The notes: a model not told the origin generated them from the letters alone. Positions 44,213 through 52,513 are shown, numbered from the stretch's first letter. The stretch: 64,000 nt of DNA from UBA695 sp042691655 (GCA_042691655.1 CP170506.1:372001-436000), one strand, 5' to 3'. Program-made: numbers and translations.

Positions 44213-45244
44213 CTAAGCCCGGGCCACTTCCACGCGAGCGCGGGAGGCGATCGAATCCGCCACCGCCTGCGTCACCGCCATATACGCGAGCCCATCTTCA
44301 AAGTTGGGATGGGGGCGGGGAGCTAGCGGATTTTTCACCGCGGCAATAAAATCCTTCTCCACCGTCCAGCGGCGTTCCATCTCCGGGGGGAGCTCCACCG
44401 TCTGAGCCGCCCGGTCGCCCACGCGTCCGGCGGTAATCGAATCCGCGCTGAAATCGTACCGCAGCGTGCCGCAGTCCCCGTACACCTCCAGGTGGTCCGA
44501 GGGGGCGAACGCCGCCACCCCGCTGAACTCCAGCACCCCCTCCGCGCCATTGGCGAACTCCGCCAGCACCGTCACCATATCCGGCACCTTCACCGCATAG
44601 TGCTCCCGGATGGGATGAATCGTCTTGGCGTGCGCCGTCACCGCGCGGATCGGCCCCAGCCACCTCTGGAGCACCTCCACATAAATCCCCAGCGTCAGCA
44701 CATTGAGCCCGCTCAACTCCGCCCGTTGCCGCCAGTGGGCGGGCGCCTTGGCATCCAGGTAAATCGGGGCAAAACTCTGGAGCCGGACCAGGTGCGGCTT
44801 CCCGATGAACCCGTCCTCGAGCAGCTTACGCATAATCAAATCGCCGCGAATCCCCTGCGGGGGCGGGCAAAGCATCGTCACCAACTGCGGACGCTTCCGG
44901 GCCGCCGCGAGCATCTCCCGGGCCTCCTCCAAGTCCATCGCCATCCGCGCCTGGCAAAAAACGTGCCGCCGGGCCTCCAGCGCCGAAATACAGACCGGCG
45001 CATGCATATAAGGCGGCGTGCCGATCCAAACAATATCCAGCTCCTTAAGCGCCACCAGCTCCGCCCAGTTTTTCACCGGCGTCGCATGGGGGAGGTGAGC
45101 CTTGCAGAAGCGCTCCGAACTGGCGTAAGTCGAATTAGACACCGCCACGATTTCCACGTCCGGCATCGCCAAGAGGGCCGGCAAATGGCGTTGCTGAACG
45201 ATGCCCCCCGCGCCGACAATACCAATGCGAAGTTTGGATTGCAT
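44213..45244 (-). CDS. Gfo/Idh/MocA-family NAD(P)-dependent oxidoreductase
   Basis: The ATG at 45244 gives 343 residues; another in-frame ATG lies at 45253. The N-terminal Rossmann fold has RIGIVGAGGIVQQRHLPAL and a VAVSNSTYA segment after the second strand. IVWIGTPPYMH and a C-terminal alpha/beta domain complete the family plan. The usual EKP catalytic motif is altered: the family segment H-x-x-x-EKP-x-x reads HVFCQARMAMDLEEA, so the Lys of EKP is missing, which may mean changed or lost activity. It is convergent with the gene ending at 44180 and upstream of the tRNA-Arg region. Confidence 0.78.
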   Translation of the reverse strand: MQSKLRIGIVGAGGIVQQRHLPALLAMPDVEIVAVSNSTYASSERFCKAHLPHATPVKNWAELVALKELDIVWIGTPPYMHAPVCISALEARRHVFCQARMAMDLEEAREMLAAARKRPQLVTMLCPPPQGIRGDLIMRKLLEDGFIGKPHLVRLQSFAPIYLDAKAPAHWRQRAELSGLNVLTLGIYVEVLQRWLGPIRAVTAHAKTIHPIREHYAVKVPDMVTVLAEFANGAEGVLEFSGVAAFAPSDHLEVYGDCGTLRYDFSADSITAGRVGDRAAQTVELPPEMERRWTVEKDFIAAVKNPLAPRPHPNFEDGLAYMAVTQAVADSIASRARVEVARA

Positions 45245-45319
45245 GAGCGGCATTGTGTCGAAAGAAACGCCTCCGGGTCAAAGCGTTAATTCGAAATGGC
45301 TCGGGATCAGGGAAAAGCA

Positions 45320-45355
45320 CTATAGGGGACCTCGGTTTCCTGAGGTGCCCTATAG
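45320..45355. repeat. Long hairpin-forming inverted repeat
   Basis: CTATAGGG-G-ACCTC (45320-45333) pairs with GAGGT-G-CCCTATAG (45342-45355), 13 of 14 positions, around an 8-nt loop. A T6 run follows 10 bp later on the + strand. The intergenic stretch 45245-45462 shows nothing else except a copy of GGAAAAGCACT at 45311 and again at 45457, the latter overlapping the tRNA 5' end. Confidence 0.6.
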
Positions 45356-45462
45356 GAGAGGAAGTTTTTTGGTGGTTCCGGCTTGCCAACGCCGCCGCCA
45401 AGCCGTAGAAAAACACCTCCAGCACCGTAGAGCCAGCCCCTGGCGTCCCGGTGACAGGAAAA

Positions 45463-45539
45463 GCACTCGTAGCTCAATTGGATAGAGCGTTGGCCTCCGA
45501 AGCCAAAGGTTGTGGGTTCGACCCCCGCCGGGTGCACCA
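45463..45539 (+). tRNA. tRNA-Arg (anticodon CCG)
   Basis: A full cloverleaf can be drawn. The acceptor stem is GCACTCG with CGGGTGC (one T-G pair), and the D arm is GCTC...GAGC. The anticodon stem TTGGC/GCCAA carries loop CTCCGAA, anticodon CCG. The T arm is GTGGG-TTCGACC-CCCGC, the discriminator is A, and CCA is encoded at 45537-45539. Its 3' half is the insertion site of the island that follows: degenerate copies are at 49080-49127 and 49399-49434. Confidence 0.95.
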
Positions 45540-45617
45540 CTCTTTTCTCTCTGAAAGTGGCTTATTTCCTGGGTTTGCCCGTCCAACTGGCGGAAACAAT
45601 TCTGGCTTGAGCCGCAC

Positions 45618-45773
45618 AGGGATGCCGCAAGGTTTGCCGTGGAAATGGGCAACAGTGTATCCGTGATTATGGAGCACTACCACCAAGTATTGGACGAACC
45701 GAAGGACGCGGAAGTGTATTGGGAGATCAATCCGGGGAGCGAAGGGGCGAAGGTTGTCTTGATTTTGGGTTAG
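45618..45773 (+). pseudogene. Remnant of a tyrosine-recombinase (integrase) C-terminus
   Basis: The frame, open without a start, reads RDAARFAVEMGNSVSVIMEH then YHQVLDEPKDAEVYWEINPG and ends at a TAG. This resembles the end of phage-type integrases: the G-H/N-S-x-x-x-I-M-x-H-Y pattern contains the catalytic Tyr, followed by an acidic helix. Only about 50 residues remain and the catalytic Arg, His and Arg are absent. It lies 80 bp from the tRNA-Arg 3' end, where an island integrase is normally found. The assignment rests on pattern alone. Confidence 0.55.
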
Positions 45774-45977
45774 GAAGCTGAATTGATCTTTGACGGTAAT
45801 TGCTCAGTTCATCTGATATACATGTTCCTACGAAATTTGAAATTTTTCCTAATCCTTCCAGAAGCATTTCTATCGCAGTTTTCATTATAAAAAAGGCATT
45901 GTCATCGTCGCGTCCCGTTCTAATAGGCTCAATAGATCCATCTTTGCCAATTTGTAAAAACTCGGTCATGCCACTAG
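45727..45977 (-). pseudogene. 3' part of the IS-interrupted DUF5677-like gene
   Basis: Leftward frame, 3' of the insertion element. Removing the element and one CTAG copy joins it in frame with 47202-47931. The joint reads SYIHSSP then SGMTEFLQIGKDGS, restoring the H-x-S-P motif context of the DUF5677 family. The stop at 45727 lies inside the opposing integrase remnant, so the native C-terminus may have been altered. Confidence 0.75.
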
Positions 45978-47197
45978 GGACACGCTGAATTAATCAGGAC
46001 TGGGCAGGGGGAAGAATTACCGGCAGGATGAGCGGCATGAAGCGGCAGATGAGTTTTTCGGAGAGCGAATTCGCGAGCAAGAAGCGCGTCACACGTAAGG
46101 AGGCGTTTCTGGCGGTGATGGAACAAGTGGTTCCATGGAAGCGATTGGAGGAACGGCTCGAACCGTATTATCCCAAGGGCCACCGGGGGCGTCCACCGAT
46201 GGGGTTGGAGCGGATGTTGCGACTCTTGGTCGTGCAAAATTGCTTTGGGCTTTCCGACGAAGGGCTCGAAGACGCAGTCTACGAAATACAGTCCATCCGG
46301 CAGTTCGTGGGGGTGGACTTGAACAGCGATGTCGTCCCCGACGCCACGACGGTCCTGAAATTCCGGCGGCTATTGGAAGAACACAAGCTCGCCCGAACGA
46401 TCTTCGAGGAAGTCAACGCAAGCCTGGCCGCGCACGGGCTTTACATGAAGCAAGGCACCATCGTGGACGCCACGATCATCGCCGCGCCCAGTTCGACCAA
46501 GAACGAGCGCAAGGAGCGCGATCCCGAAATGCACCAGACCAAGAAGGGCAACGAGTGGCACTTCGGAATGAAAGCGCACATCGGCGTGGATGCCCATTGC
46601 GGCTTGGTTCACAGCGTGACAGCCACAGCGGCAAACGAAGCCGACATCAACCAGACCGAACACCTGCTGCACGGACAGGAGAGCGTGGTATTTGCCGATG
46701 CGGGCTACACGGGAGCACAGAAGCGCGAGGAGGTTGTGGCCAAGGCGCCGGGTGCGAAGTTCTATGTGGCAGCCAAGCGGAACGGCGTCAAATCCATACC
46801 CGATGGGCCGTGGAAGCAAGCCGTGCAAGCGTTCGAGCACGCCAAAGCGCAAGTGCGTGCGCTGGTCGAGCATCCCTTCCAAATCGTCAAGCGGCGGTTT
46901 GGATACGGCAAGGTGCGCTACCGAGGATTACGAAAAAACCTCGCCAAACTTGAAATCCTCTTCGCCTTGGCCAACCTCGTGCTAGCCAAGCGGGAACTCT
47001 TGGCCACTACCTGCCCATGACGACACAAAACGGAGGAAATCGCCTGGATTTGCTCCCCAAAAACCGGAGACGCCCCTCAAAACGGATCGCTTCCCAGCGG
47101 TGTACCACGTCGCGGGCCACTCGCTCCCGCGCTTTTGGCTTCGAACGTCCACTCTTATATCACTCTGCCGTGGACGGCTGCTTTGTTCAGCGTGTCC
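45978..47197 (+). mobile_element. IS5-family insertion sequence, complete, 1,220 bp
   Basis: The terminal inverted repeats are GGACACGCTGAA (45978-45989) and its complement TTCAGCGTGTCC (47186-47197). They are flanked by a 4-bp duplication CTAG (45974-45977 and 47198-47201), as expected for the IS5 group (YTAR target). The one transposase gene is intact. It sits inside a DUF5677-like gene whose two halves rejoin in frame when the element is removed, so the insertion is recent. Confidence 0.92.
46028..47020 (+). CDS. IS5-family transposase
   Basis: The 330-residue DDE transposase has an N-terminal DUF772-type domain (about 40-120, RPPMGLERMLRLLVVQNCFGLSDEGLEDAVYE). The DDE core has the first Asp in GTIVDATIIAAPSST near residue 145, the second in VVFADAGYTGAQKR near 222 (DAGY is typical of IS5), and the Glu in VRALVEHPFQIVKRRFG near 285. 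All three catalytic residues are present. It is the only gene of the insertion sequence. Confidence 0.93.
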   Translation: MSGMKRQMSFSESEFASKKRVTRKEAFLAVMEQVVPWKRLEERLEPYYPKGHRGRPPMGLERMLRLLVVQNCFGLSDEGLEDAVYEIQSIRQFVGVDLNSDVVPDATTVLKFRRLLEEHKLARTIFEEVNASLAAHGLYMKQGTIVDATIIAAPSSTKNERKERDPEMHQTKKGNEWHFGMKAHIGVDAHCGLVHSVTATAANEADINQTEHLLHGQESVVFADAGYTGAQKREEVVAKAPGAKFYVAAKRNGVKSIPDGPWKQAVQAFEHAKAQVRALVEHPFQIVKRRFGYGKVRYRGLRKNLAKLEILFALANLVLAKRELLATTCP

Positions 47198-47201
47198 CTA
47201 G

Positions 47202-47931
47202 GAGATGAATGAATATACGAACAAAGATATAAGTAGTATTCCGTGTAAATTCTATGAAGTTTTGCTCGTTTAGCGATTTCTTCAATGGATGTATTTGTTT
47301 CCTTGTTTTTTGTGTAGCAAAATTCTGTCTGTTTGTCTTTTTCTTTGTATTTACGAACCTTTTTCCCGAGCGATTCTGCCTCTTTATCAGTCATGACGCA
47401 CACACCATTCTTCATTTGTTCATGGTAATATTTTAGAATAGCTTCTCTGTTTTTGTTCCGCTTGTGTTCATCTACGATAATATAGTCATTTGTAAATTCG
47501 TTATCTTCTATTGCAGCAGATAACACCAAAATATTTTCTATGAGATTGCGCAATAATGCTCTGCTGTCTATGCTGTTTCCTCGCTCGATTAGTAAGTATA
47601 TGGACTGATAGCTAATCAAGATTCTATAAAAACAACAATCGATTAGATTGGCTTTTACGTCCCCGCTTCTTGCCTTGGTTTGAAGTAGTGATTTCTGATT
47701 GTGGGCGCATTCATTTAAATCGTAGTATAGCTTTTTCCAGTCGTTAAATGTCTTGGTGAACATAGGTATTCCTTCCTCGATGGAAGAAGAAAGAAAACCC
47801 ATTCGCTCAAAATTGCTGTTTTTTGTATCCATGTAGGGCATTTTGGATTTCAGACAACCGATTAGACAATCAAAATTCTTCTTTTGTTTGTTGGGATGTT
47901 GGTTCTTTCTATCTGTTAATAGGCACAGCAT
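47202..47931 (-). pseudogene. 5' part of an IS-interrupted DUF5677-like gene
   Basis: Leftward frame from the ATG at 47931, about 243 codons before the insertion element. Reconstructed with 45727-45977 the product would be about 326 residues. The part with SRALLRNLIENILVLSAAI and YTEYYLYLCSYIHSSP fits DUF5677, a HEPN-like helical family found in islands with unknown role. Composition is clearly more AT-rich than the surrounding chromosome. In its present state translation would run into the IS end and stop after a few codons. Confidence 0.75.
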
Positions 47932-48396
47932 AGAAAGGATTTTCTAGCAATTTTCCTCTGAGGTTGTAGTGACTATCGTGTTTATTCGTGGTTTTGGTGT
48001 AAGTACGTGGAACACAAAGTTCCTTGTAGTTGTTACCTATATAACAAAGTTAAGGGCCGCCGTCACCCGCTGCTGGCGCTGCGGGTAACTGGTGGTTCCT
48101 CGTTCTTTGCCGGGAGCAAAACCAAGAGGCCTGTTCCGATGCCCCGCCGTGCTAGCTGGAGCTTTGGGTATCTATGGGATTGCGAGCAAATCCCTTGGCA
48201 GGGATTCCTGAGGGCAGGCAGTGGATCACCTTCCCGTTTTTGTCTGCCCGATGGAAGAAAGCTTCGGTTTTGCGTTACCGTGTAACTTCCTGCTTTGACT
48301 GAGATGCCGTTCCATTTGGGCGTAGGCTGCATCCGACTTCACTCGCGGTTGATCCAAGCGAATCTGCTTCAACTTTTGAGGATCGGTGACCATGCG
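47932..48396. other. Stretch without a recognisable gene
   Basis: No convincing gene. A 92-codon open frame at 48007-48285 has no family resemblance, no ribosome site and an amino-acid mix typical of chance frames. The segment may be decayed island DNA. A small hairpin GGAAC-ACAAA-GTTCC lies near 48009-48023. Confidence 0.5.
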
Positions 48397-48738
48397 TTAA
48401 CGAATCTCAGCGGATTTCTTAGCCGTGCGGGTGCTTTGCCGGTTGGCCTGAACATAAGCCCTGATCAAGTTGCGGATCATGCGTTGGTAGCTGGTCTTGT
48501 GTTTCTTGGCCTCGGCCTTAAAGAAAGCAAGGGCGTCATCGTCGATGGCAAGAGAGATTTTTGTTTTGGGCTGGGTGCCGGCCAATTCTTCGGGTGAAGG
48601 AAGCCCTAGCAACGCTTCTTCCTCTCGTGAAAGGACGCTCAGCGAGTTTGGGTCCGGCAAGGGTTCGCCGTTCAAGTCTTTCATGTTGGTTTGATATCCC
48701 TCGGCGTTAAACTTCGGTTTAGGAGTTTGCTTGCTCAT
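48397..48738 (-). CDS. brnA: BrnA-type antitoxin
   Basis: The ATG at 48738 gives 113 residues. The C-terminal part (about 60-113) reads TKISLAIDDDALAFFKAEAKKHKTSYQRMIRNLIRAYVQ, a ribbon-helix-helix DNA-binding domain with the BrnA pattern. The N-terminal part is a flexible toxin-binding arm. It overlaps the toxin gene by 20 bp. BrnA neutralises BrnT and represses their shared promoter. Confidence 0.85.
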   Translation of the reverse strand: MSKQTPKPKFNAEGYQTNMKDLNGEPLPDPNSLSVLSREEEALLGLPSPEELAGTQPKTKISLAIDDDALAFFKAEAKKHKTSYQRMIRNLIRAYVQANRQSTRTAKKSAEIR

Positions 48739-48991
48739 AGATTTTTCTTCCTTTCCTCCAGTTTCCAGCACCGAAAATCCGGATAATGCCGTTGCGGAGC
48801 GTGAAGCGAACTGTCAGGACGGTCCCGTTCACCTTTCCAAAGCAGAAATAGCGGATTTCGTTAGCGCTGTGTTTTTGGTCACGGGCGATAATCCGGTTGG
48901 GGTCCGAGAACGCCAGCGTCGCCATGGCAAAGTTAGTGTCGTGCTTTGCTATGTTCGAAGCTTCTTTTTTACGGTCCCAATCGAATTCCAC
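48719..48991 (-). CDS. brnT: BrnT-type toxin (ribonuclease)
   Basis: The 90-residue protein begins FDWDRKKEASNIAKHDTNFA, the BrnT signature (W-D-x-x-K-x-x-x-N-x-x-K-H). RFTLRNGIIRIFGAGNWRKG follows, resembling the RIISARRA region of the family. BrnT toxins are RelE-fold RNases that block translation. Together with the overlapping brnA gene it forms a type II toxin-antitoxin pair that may stabilise the island. Confidence 0.88.
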   Translation of the reverse strand: MEFDWDRKKEASNIAKHDTNFAMATLAFSDPNRIIARDQKHSANEIRYFCFGKVNGTVLTVRFTLRNGIIRIFGAGNWRKGRKIYEQANS

Positions 48992-49079
48992 ATGGGGACA
49001 ATATAAAAAGATTCCAAAATATCAATATTTTCGTATGGGTATTGGTGGAAGATCTTGCTTCACAGATGCCCATTTGCAC

Positions 49080-49127
49080 GGCCTCCGAAGCCGAAAATTG
49101 TGGGCTCGATCACCGCCGGGTGTACCC
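49080..49127 (+). repeat. Degenerate copy of tRNA-Arg 3' half (attachment-site remnant)
   Basis: The segment begins GGCCTCCGAAGCC, identical to tRNA-Arg(CCG) from the anticodon stem (45492-45504). It continues with close similarity through the T arm and acceptor end (TTGTGGG.TCGA..ACCGCCGGGTG.ACC). The 5' half is missing. It lies at the far side of the integrase remnant, IS and toxin-antitoxin genes, as an attR would. Confidence 0.8.
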
Positions 49128-49398
49128 CACTTTGTTTTTTTTAGTAACTCGTTCAGATCCACACCAGAATGTAGGAACGCGATTCCCTCAGGAATTACCC
49201 GATCTTATAACTGCCTGATCCCCCTACATTTAGCGTCAAAATAATTTTACACTTGGAAAGGATGCGTGATTCGGTCTTTATTGGGAGGCCGCCCGGGATT
49301 GATTCCCAACCGACGGAACCAATGGATACAATGGGCAATCTCTGCCAAACCGCCGTTGATCCATTGAGGAGCCCGAGGCATCCCAGCGCCCCGGGGGC

Positions 49399-49434
49399 CA
49401 AGGTTGTGGGACCGGCCCCCTCCGGGTGCATCGC
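49399..49434 (+). repeat. Second degenerate copy of tRNA-Arg 3' end
   Basis: GGCCAAGGTTGTGGGACCGG then CCCCCTCCGGGTGCATC match the tRNA-Arg variable region, T arm and 3' acceptor strand with several changes. The first 13 bases of homology seen in the other copy are lost. The stretch 49131-49482 otherwise holds no gene. Two remnants suggest two successive integrations, with the second cargo almost wholly lost. Confidence 0.7.
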
Positions 49435-49482
49435 TCGTCAGAACCGTTCGTTCTGAGAATCATCCACTAAAGTCCACTTACC

Positions 49483-50292
49483 ATGAAAACAACCTCGAAA
49501 ATCCTCGCCGCCGCCCTGGTGGCGCTCACCGGAATGTTCCTGTCGCCCGCGCGGTCTGCCGACCCGGCAGATCCCGCCGCATCCACAGCCGCCATCAAGA
49601 TCGCCGCCGCCGCGGATCTCCAGTATGCGCTGGAGGACCTGGTCAAGGAATACAACACCAAGAACCCCACCGCCACGGTGGCCGTTACCTACGGTTCCTC
49701 CGGCAAATTCTTCGCGCAGCTCCAGAACGGGGCTCCGTTTGACATCTTCCTATCGGCTGATATTGAGTATCCGCAGAAGCTCGAAGCCGCCGGTCTCACC
49801 ATCGACAAAATTTTCCCCTACGCCGTGGGCCGTGTGGTCCTCTGGGCTCCCAAAACCACCCCGGTGGATGTGCAGAAGCTCGGCATCAAGACGCTCCTGG
49901 ACCCCGCGGTGAAGAAGATCGCCATTGCCAACCCGGAGCACGCCCCCTATGGCCGCGCATCGGTGGCCGCGATCAAGTCCCTCGGCCTTTACGACCAGGT
50001 GCAGAGCAAGTTCGTCTACGGTGAAAACATTGCCCAGACGGCCCAGTTCGCCCAGAGCGGAGCCGCCGACGTGGGCTTCGTGGCGCTCGCGCTGGCAGTA
50101 TCACCCAAGATGAGCAGCGTCGGGAGCTACTGGGAAGTGCCGATCGACGCCTACCCCCGGATGGATCAGGCCGGGGTGATTATCAAGGCCACCCCGCATC
50201 TCGAAGCCGCCCGCGCTTTCCGGGATTTTCTCTTTAGTCAGCACGGTATTGAAGTGCTCAAAAAATTCGGCTTCTCGCTGCCGGAAAAATAA
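49483..50292 (+). CDS. modA: Molybdate ABC transporter substrate-binding protein ModA
   Basis: The 269-residue protein has a signal peptide (about 1-24, ARSA). The mature part has AAADLQYALEDLVKEYN, VTYGSSGKFFAQLQNGAPFDIFLSADIEYP, IANPEHAPYGRASVAA and GENIAQTAQFAQSGAADVGF, the ModA oxyanion pocket segments. It binds molybdate (or tungstate) in the periplasm. modB follows 15 bp later. No clear Shine-Dalgarno sequence is seen. No sigma-54 site was found upstream, so control may differ from the nif units. Confidence 0.94.
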   Translation: MKTTSKILAAALVALTGMFLSPARSADPADPAASTAAIKIAAAADLQYALEDLVKEYNTKNPTATVAVTYGSSGKFFAQLQNGAPFDIFLSADIEYPQKLEAAGLTIDKIFPYAVGRVVLWAPKTTPVDVQKLGIKTLLDPAVKKIAIANPEHAPYGRASVAAIKSLGLYDQVQSKFVYGENIAQTAQFAQSGAADVGFVALALAVSPKMSSVGSYWEVPIDAYPRMDQAGVIIKATPHLEAARAFRDFLFSQHGIEVLKKFGFSLPEK

Positions 50293-50307
50293 AGAATAGT
50301 CCTCTGC

Positions 50308-50982
50308 ATGGACTGGCAAGCCATCAGTCTCAGTCTGCGCCTTTCGACGATGACCACGGGGATCCTGATCCTCGTCGGGCTTCCGCTCGCCTGGTGGCTT
50401 GCGTCCACGCGCTGGCGCGTCAAATTCCTCGTGGAGGCCGTTATCGCCTTGCCGCTGGTGCTGCCTCCCACCGTTCTCGGCTTCTACATCCTGGTGGCCA
50501 TCGGCACCCGGTCGCCCCTGGGGCAGGCCTATGAGGCGATTACCGGCTCGCGGCTGCCGTTCTCCTTTCAGGGGCTCCTGCTGGCTTCGGTACTCTATAG
50601 TATGCCCTTTGCCGTCCAGCCCTTCGCCGCCGCGCTTTCCACCGTGGATCGCCGCCTGATGGAGGCTTCCTACTGCCTGGGCGTCGGCAGGCTGGCCACG
50701 TTCTTCCGCGTCACGCTGCCCATGGCCTGGCCGGGCATCCTTAGCGGCATCGTGCTGAGCTTCGCCCATACCGTCGGCGAATTCGGCGTCGTCCTCATGA
50801 TCGGCGGCAATCTCCGGGGAATCACCCGCACGATCTCCGTCTCTATTTACGACCAGGTAGAGGCGCTTGACTACGCCGCCGCCACCCAGACCTCGCTCTT
50901 AATGCTCATCTTTTCCTTCATCGTCCTGGCGATCACCTACGCCCTGCAACGCAAACCGGTCCAGGTATGGATGACGCGCTAG
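50308..50982 (+). CDS. modB: Molybdate ABC transporter permease ModB
   Basis: The 224-residue protein has five to six membrane helices. The EAA loop (VDRRLMEASYCLGVGRLATFFRVTLPMAWPGI) contacts ModC, and LPPTVLGFYIL and HTVGEFGVVLMIGGN are typical of ModB. It overlaps modC by 16 bp. Confidence 0.95.
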   Translation: MDWQAISLSLRLSTMTTGILILVGLPLAWWLASTRWRVKFLVEAVIALPLVLPPTVLGFYILVAIGTRSPLGQAYEAITGSRLPFSFQGLLLASVLYSMPFAVQPFAAALSTVDRRLMEASYCLGVGRLATFFRVTLPMAWPGILSGIVLSFAHTVGEFGVVLMIGGNLRGITRTISVSIYDQVEALDYAAATQTSLLMLIFSFIVLAITYALQRKPVQVWMTR

Positions 50983-52106
50983 CCCTCGGCTTCACCAAAG
51001 CCTTTCCCGGCGGTCCGGAGATCAGCGCCGATCTGGAGATCGACACCCGTTCGCCCCGCGTCACCGTCCTTTTTGGCCCCTCCGGCACCGGCAAGACCAC
51101 CCTCCTGCGCATCATCGCGGGCCTGGAGAGCCCTACCACCGGCTTCGTTCGGTACCGGCAGGAAACCTGGGTCGATATCGCCCAGGGGATCCACATCAGC
51201 CCGCAGCAGCGGCGGGTCGGCTTCCTATTTCAGGATTACGCCCTCTTCCCGCACCTGAGCGTCGAGCGGAATATTGCTTACGGCCTTCACTCGGTATCCC
51301 GCGCCGAAGCCGCGCGCCGCGTTCAGGACCTGCTGGAGCGCTTCCAGTTGCAAGGCCTTGCCAAACGCTACCCCGCCCAGCTCTCCGGTGGCCAGAAGCA
51401 GCGCGTGGCGCTCGCCCGCACCCTCGCCCTGGAGCCCCGCGTGCTCCTGCTCGACGAACCCCTTTCCGCCCTCGACGGCCCCACGCGCGAAGCCGTGCGC
51501 GGCGACTTGAGCGGCTGGCTTCACACCCTGGGAATCCCCGTCCTGATCGTCACCCACGACCGCACCGAGGCCCTGGCCCTGGGCGACGACATGGCCGTCA
51601 TGGACGAGGGGCGCATCTTGCAGCACGGCCCCGTGGACGAAATCTTCCGCCAGCCCGCCAACCAAAGTGTGGCCCAGGTCGTCGGTGTCGAAACCGTCGT
51701 CGCGGGCCACTTGCTGGAGGTCTCTGAGGGCATGGCCAAGGTCGTCGTGGGCCAGACCGTCTTGAGCGCCTCCTCCGCGAACCTCTCCGCCGATCAATCG
51801 GCCGTCTTTGTCTGCATTCGCGCCGAGGACGTCATCCTCGTCAAAGGCGACGAATTCCCCCAGGCCAGCCCCCGCAACCGGATGCCGTCCATCGTCAAGG
51901 CGCTCATCCGCGAGGGCCCGATGTTCCGGATTCACCTCGATTGCGGCTTCCCGCTCTCCGCACTCCTCACCCGCCAGGCCTGCGACGAACTCGACCTGAA
52001 GCCCGGGGACCCCATTGTCGCCATGGTGAAAGCCCCGAATGTCCACCTCGTGCCCAGGGATGTCCGGCGCTCCGCGAAAGCCGACTCCTCCGAAGGGTTG
52101 GAATAG
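50967..52106 (+). CDS. modC: Molybdate ABC transporter ATP-binding protein ModC
   Basis: The 379-residue protein has Walker A FGPSGTGKTTLLRI near residue 36, a Q-loop in VGFLFQDYALFPHLSV, signature LSGGQKQRVALARTLA, Walker B VLLLDEPLSALD and the H-loop VTHDRTEA. The C-terminal part (about 290-360) is a TOBE/Mop-like domain (MPSIVKALIREGPMFRIHLDCG). It is slightly longer than E. coli ModC. ATP hydrolysis drives molybdate import for FeMo-co. Confidence 0.95.
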   Translation: MDDALALGFTKAFPGGPEISADLEIDTRSPRVTVLFGPSGTGKTTLLRIIAGLESPTTGFVRYRQETWVDIAQGIHISPQQRRVGFLFQDYALFPHLSVERNIAYGLHSVSRAEAARRVQDLLERFQLQGLAKRYPAQLSGGQKQRVALARTLALEPRVLLLDEPLSALDGPTREAVRGDLSGWLHTLGIPVLIVTHDRTEALALGDDMAVMDEGRILQHGPVDEIFRQPANQSVAQVVGVETVVAGHLLEVSEGMAKVVVGQTVLSASSANLSADQSAVFVCIRAEDVILVKGDEFPQASPRNRMPSIVKALIREGPMFRIHLDCGFPLSALLTRQACDELDLKPGDPIVAMVKAPNVHLVPRDVRRSAKADSSEGLE

Positions 52107-52289
52107 TCCCTCGAAGAAGCGGGGGCTTTTCCCGCCGGTTGTTGTCGCGAATTAATGACATTGTCCTTGATGGGTGACGTGGCGTCCCCGAGCAGGAAAT
52201 AAGGCCGTTGCCGAGGCATTTTTATTCTTACAAATTCAGAGTAAAAACAGCTTGAGCTTTGGACTTTTTGGAAGCAGATTGCCGCCGTT

Positions 52290-52496
52290 ATGAAAATCAG
52301 CGCACGCAACATCCTGAAGGGCACCGTCAAGTCCATTACTGACGGCGCGATTAACTCGGAAATCGTCATCGACGTTAACGGAACGGAAATCGCCTCGCAG
52401 ATTTCCCGGGCTTCCGTCGATCATCTCGGCCTCAAGGTGGGCAAGTCCGCCTATGCCGTGATCAAGATCGACAACGTGCTCATCGGCGTGGACTAA
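52290..52496 (+). CDS. mop: Mop-type molbindin (single TOBE domain)
   Basis: The 68-residue protein is a single Mop domain: SARNILKGTVKSITDGAINS, then EIVIDVNGTEIASQIS, a VDHLGLKVGKSAYAVIK segment, and VLIGVD at the end. Molbindins form hexamers that store molybdate in the cytoplasm. It lies between modC and nifH and ends at a strong terminator. Confidence 0.93.
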   Translation: MKISARNILKGTVKSITDGAINSEIVIDVNGTEIASQISRASVDHLGLKVGKSAYAVIKIDNVLIGVD

Positions 52497-52513
52497 ATTT
52501 TTCCGTGTGAAAT

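Noticed and set aside
48007..48285. 92-codon open frame in the island
   Set aside because: No start signal, no family resemblance and a chance-like composition; treated as non-coding.
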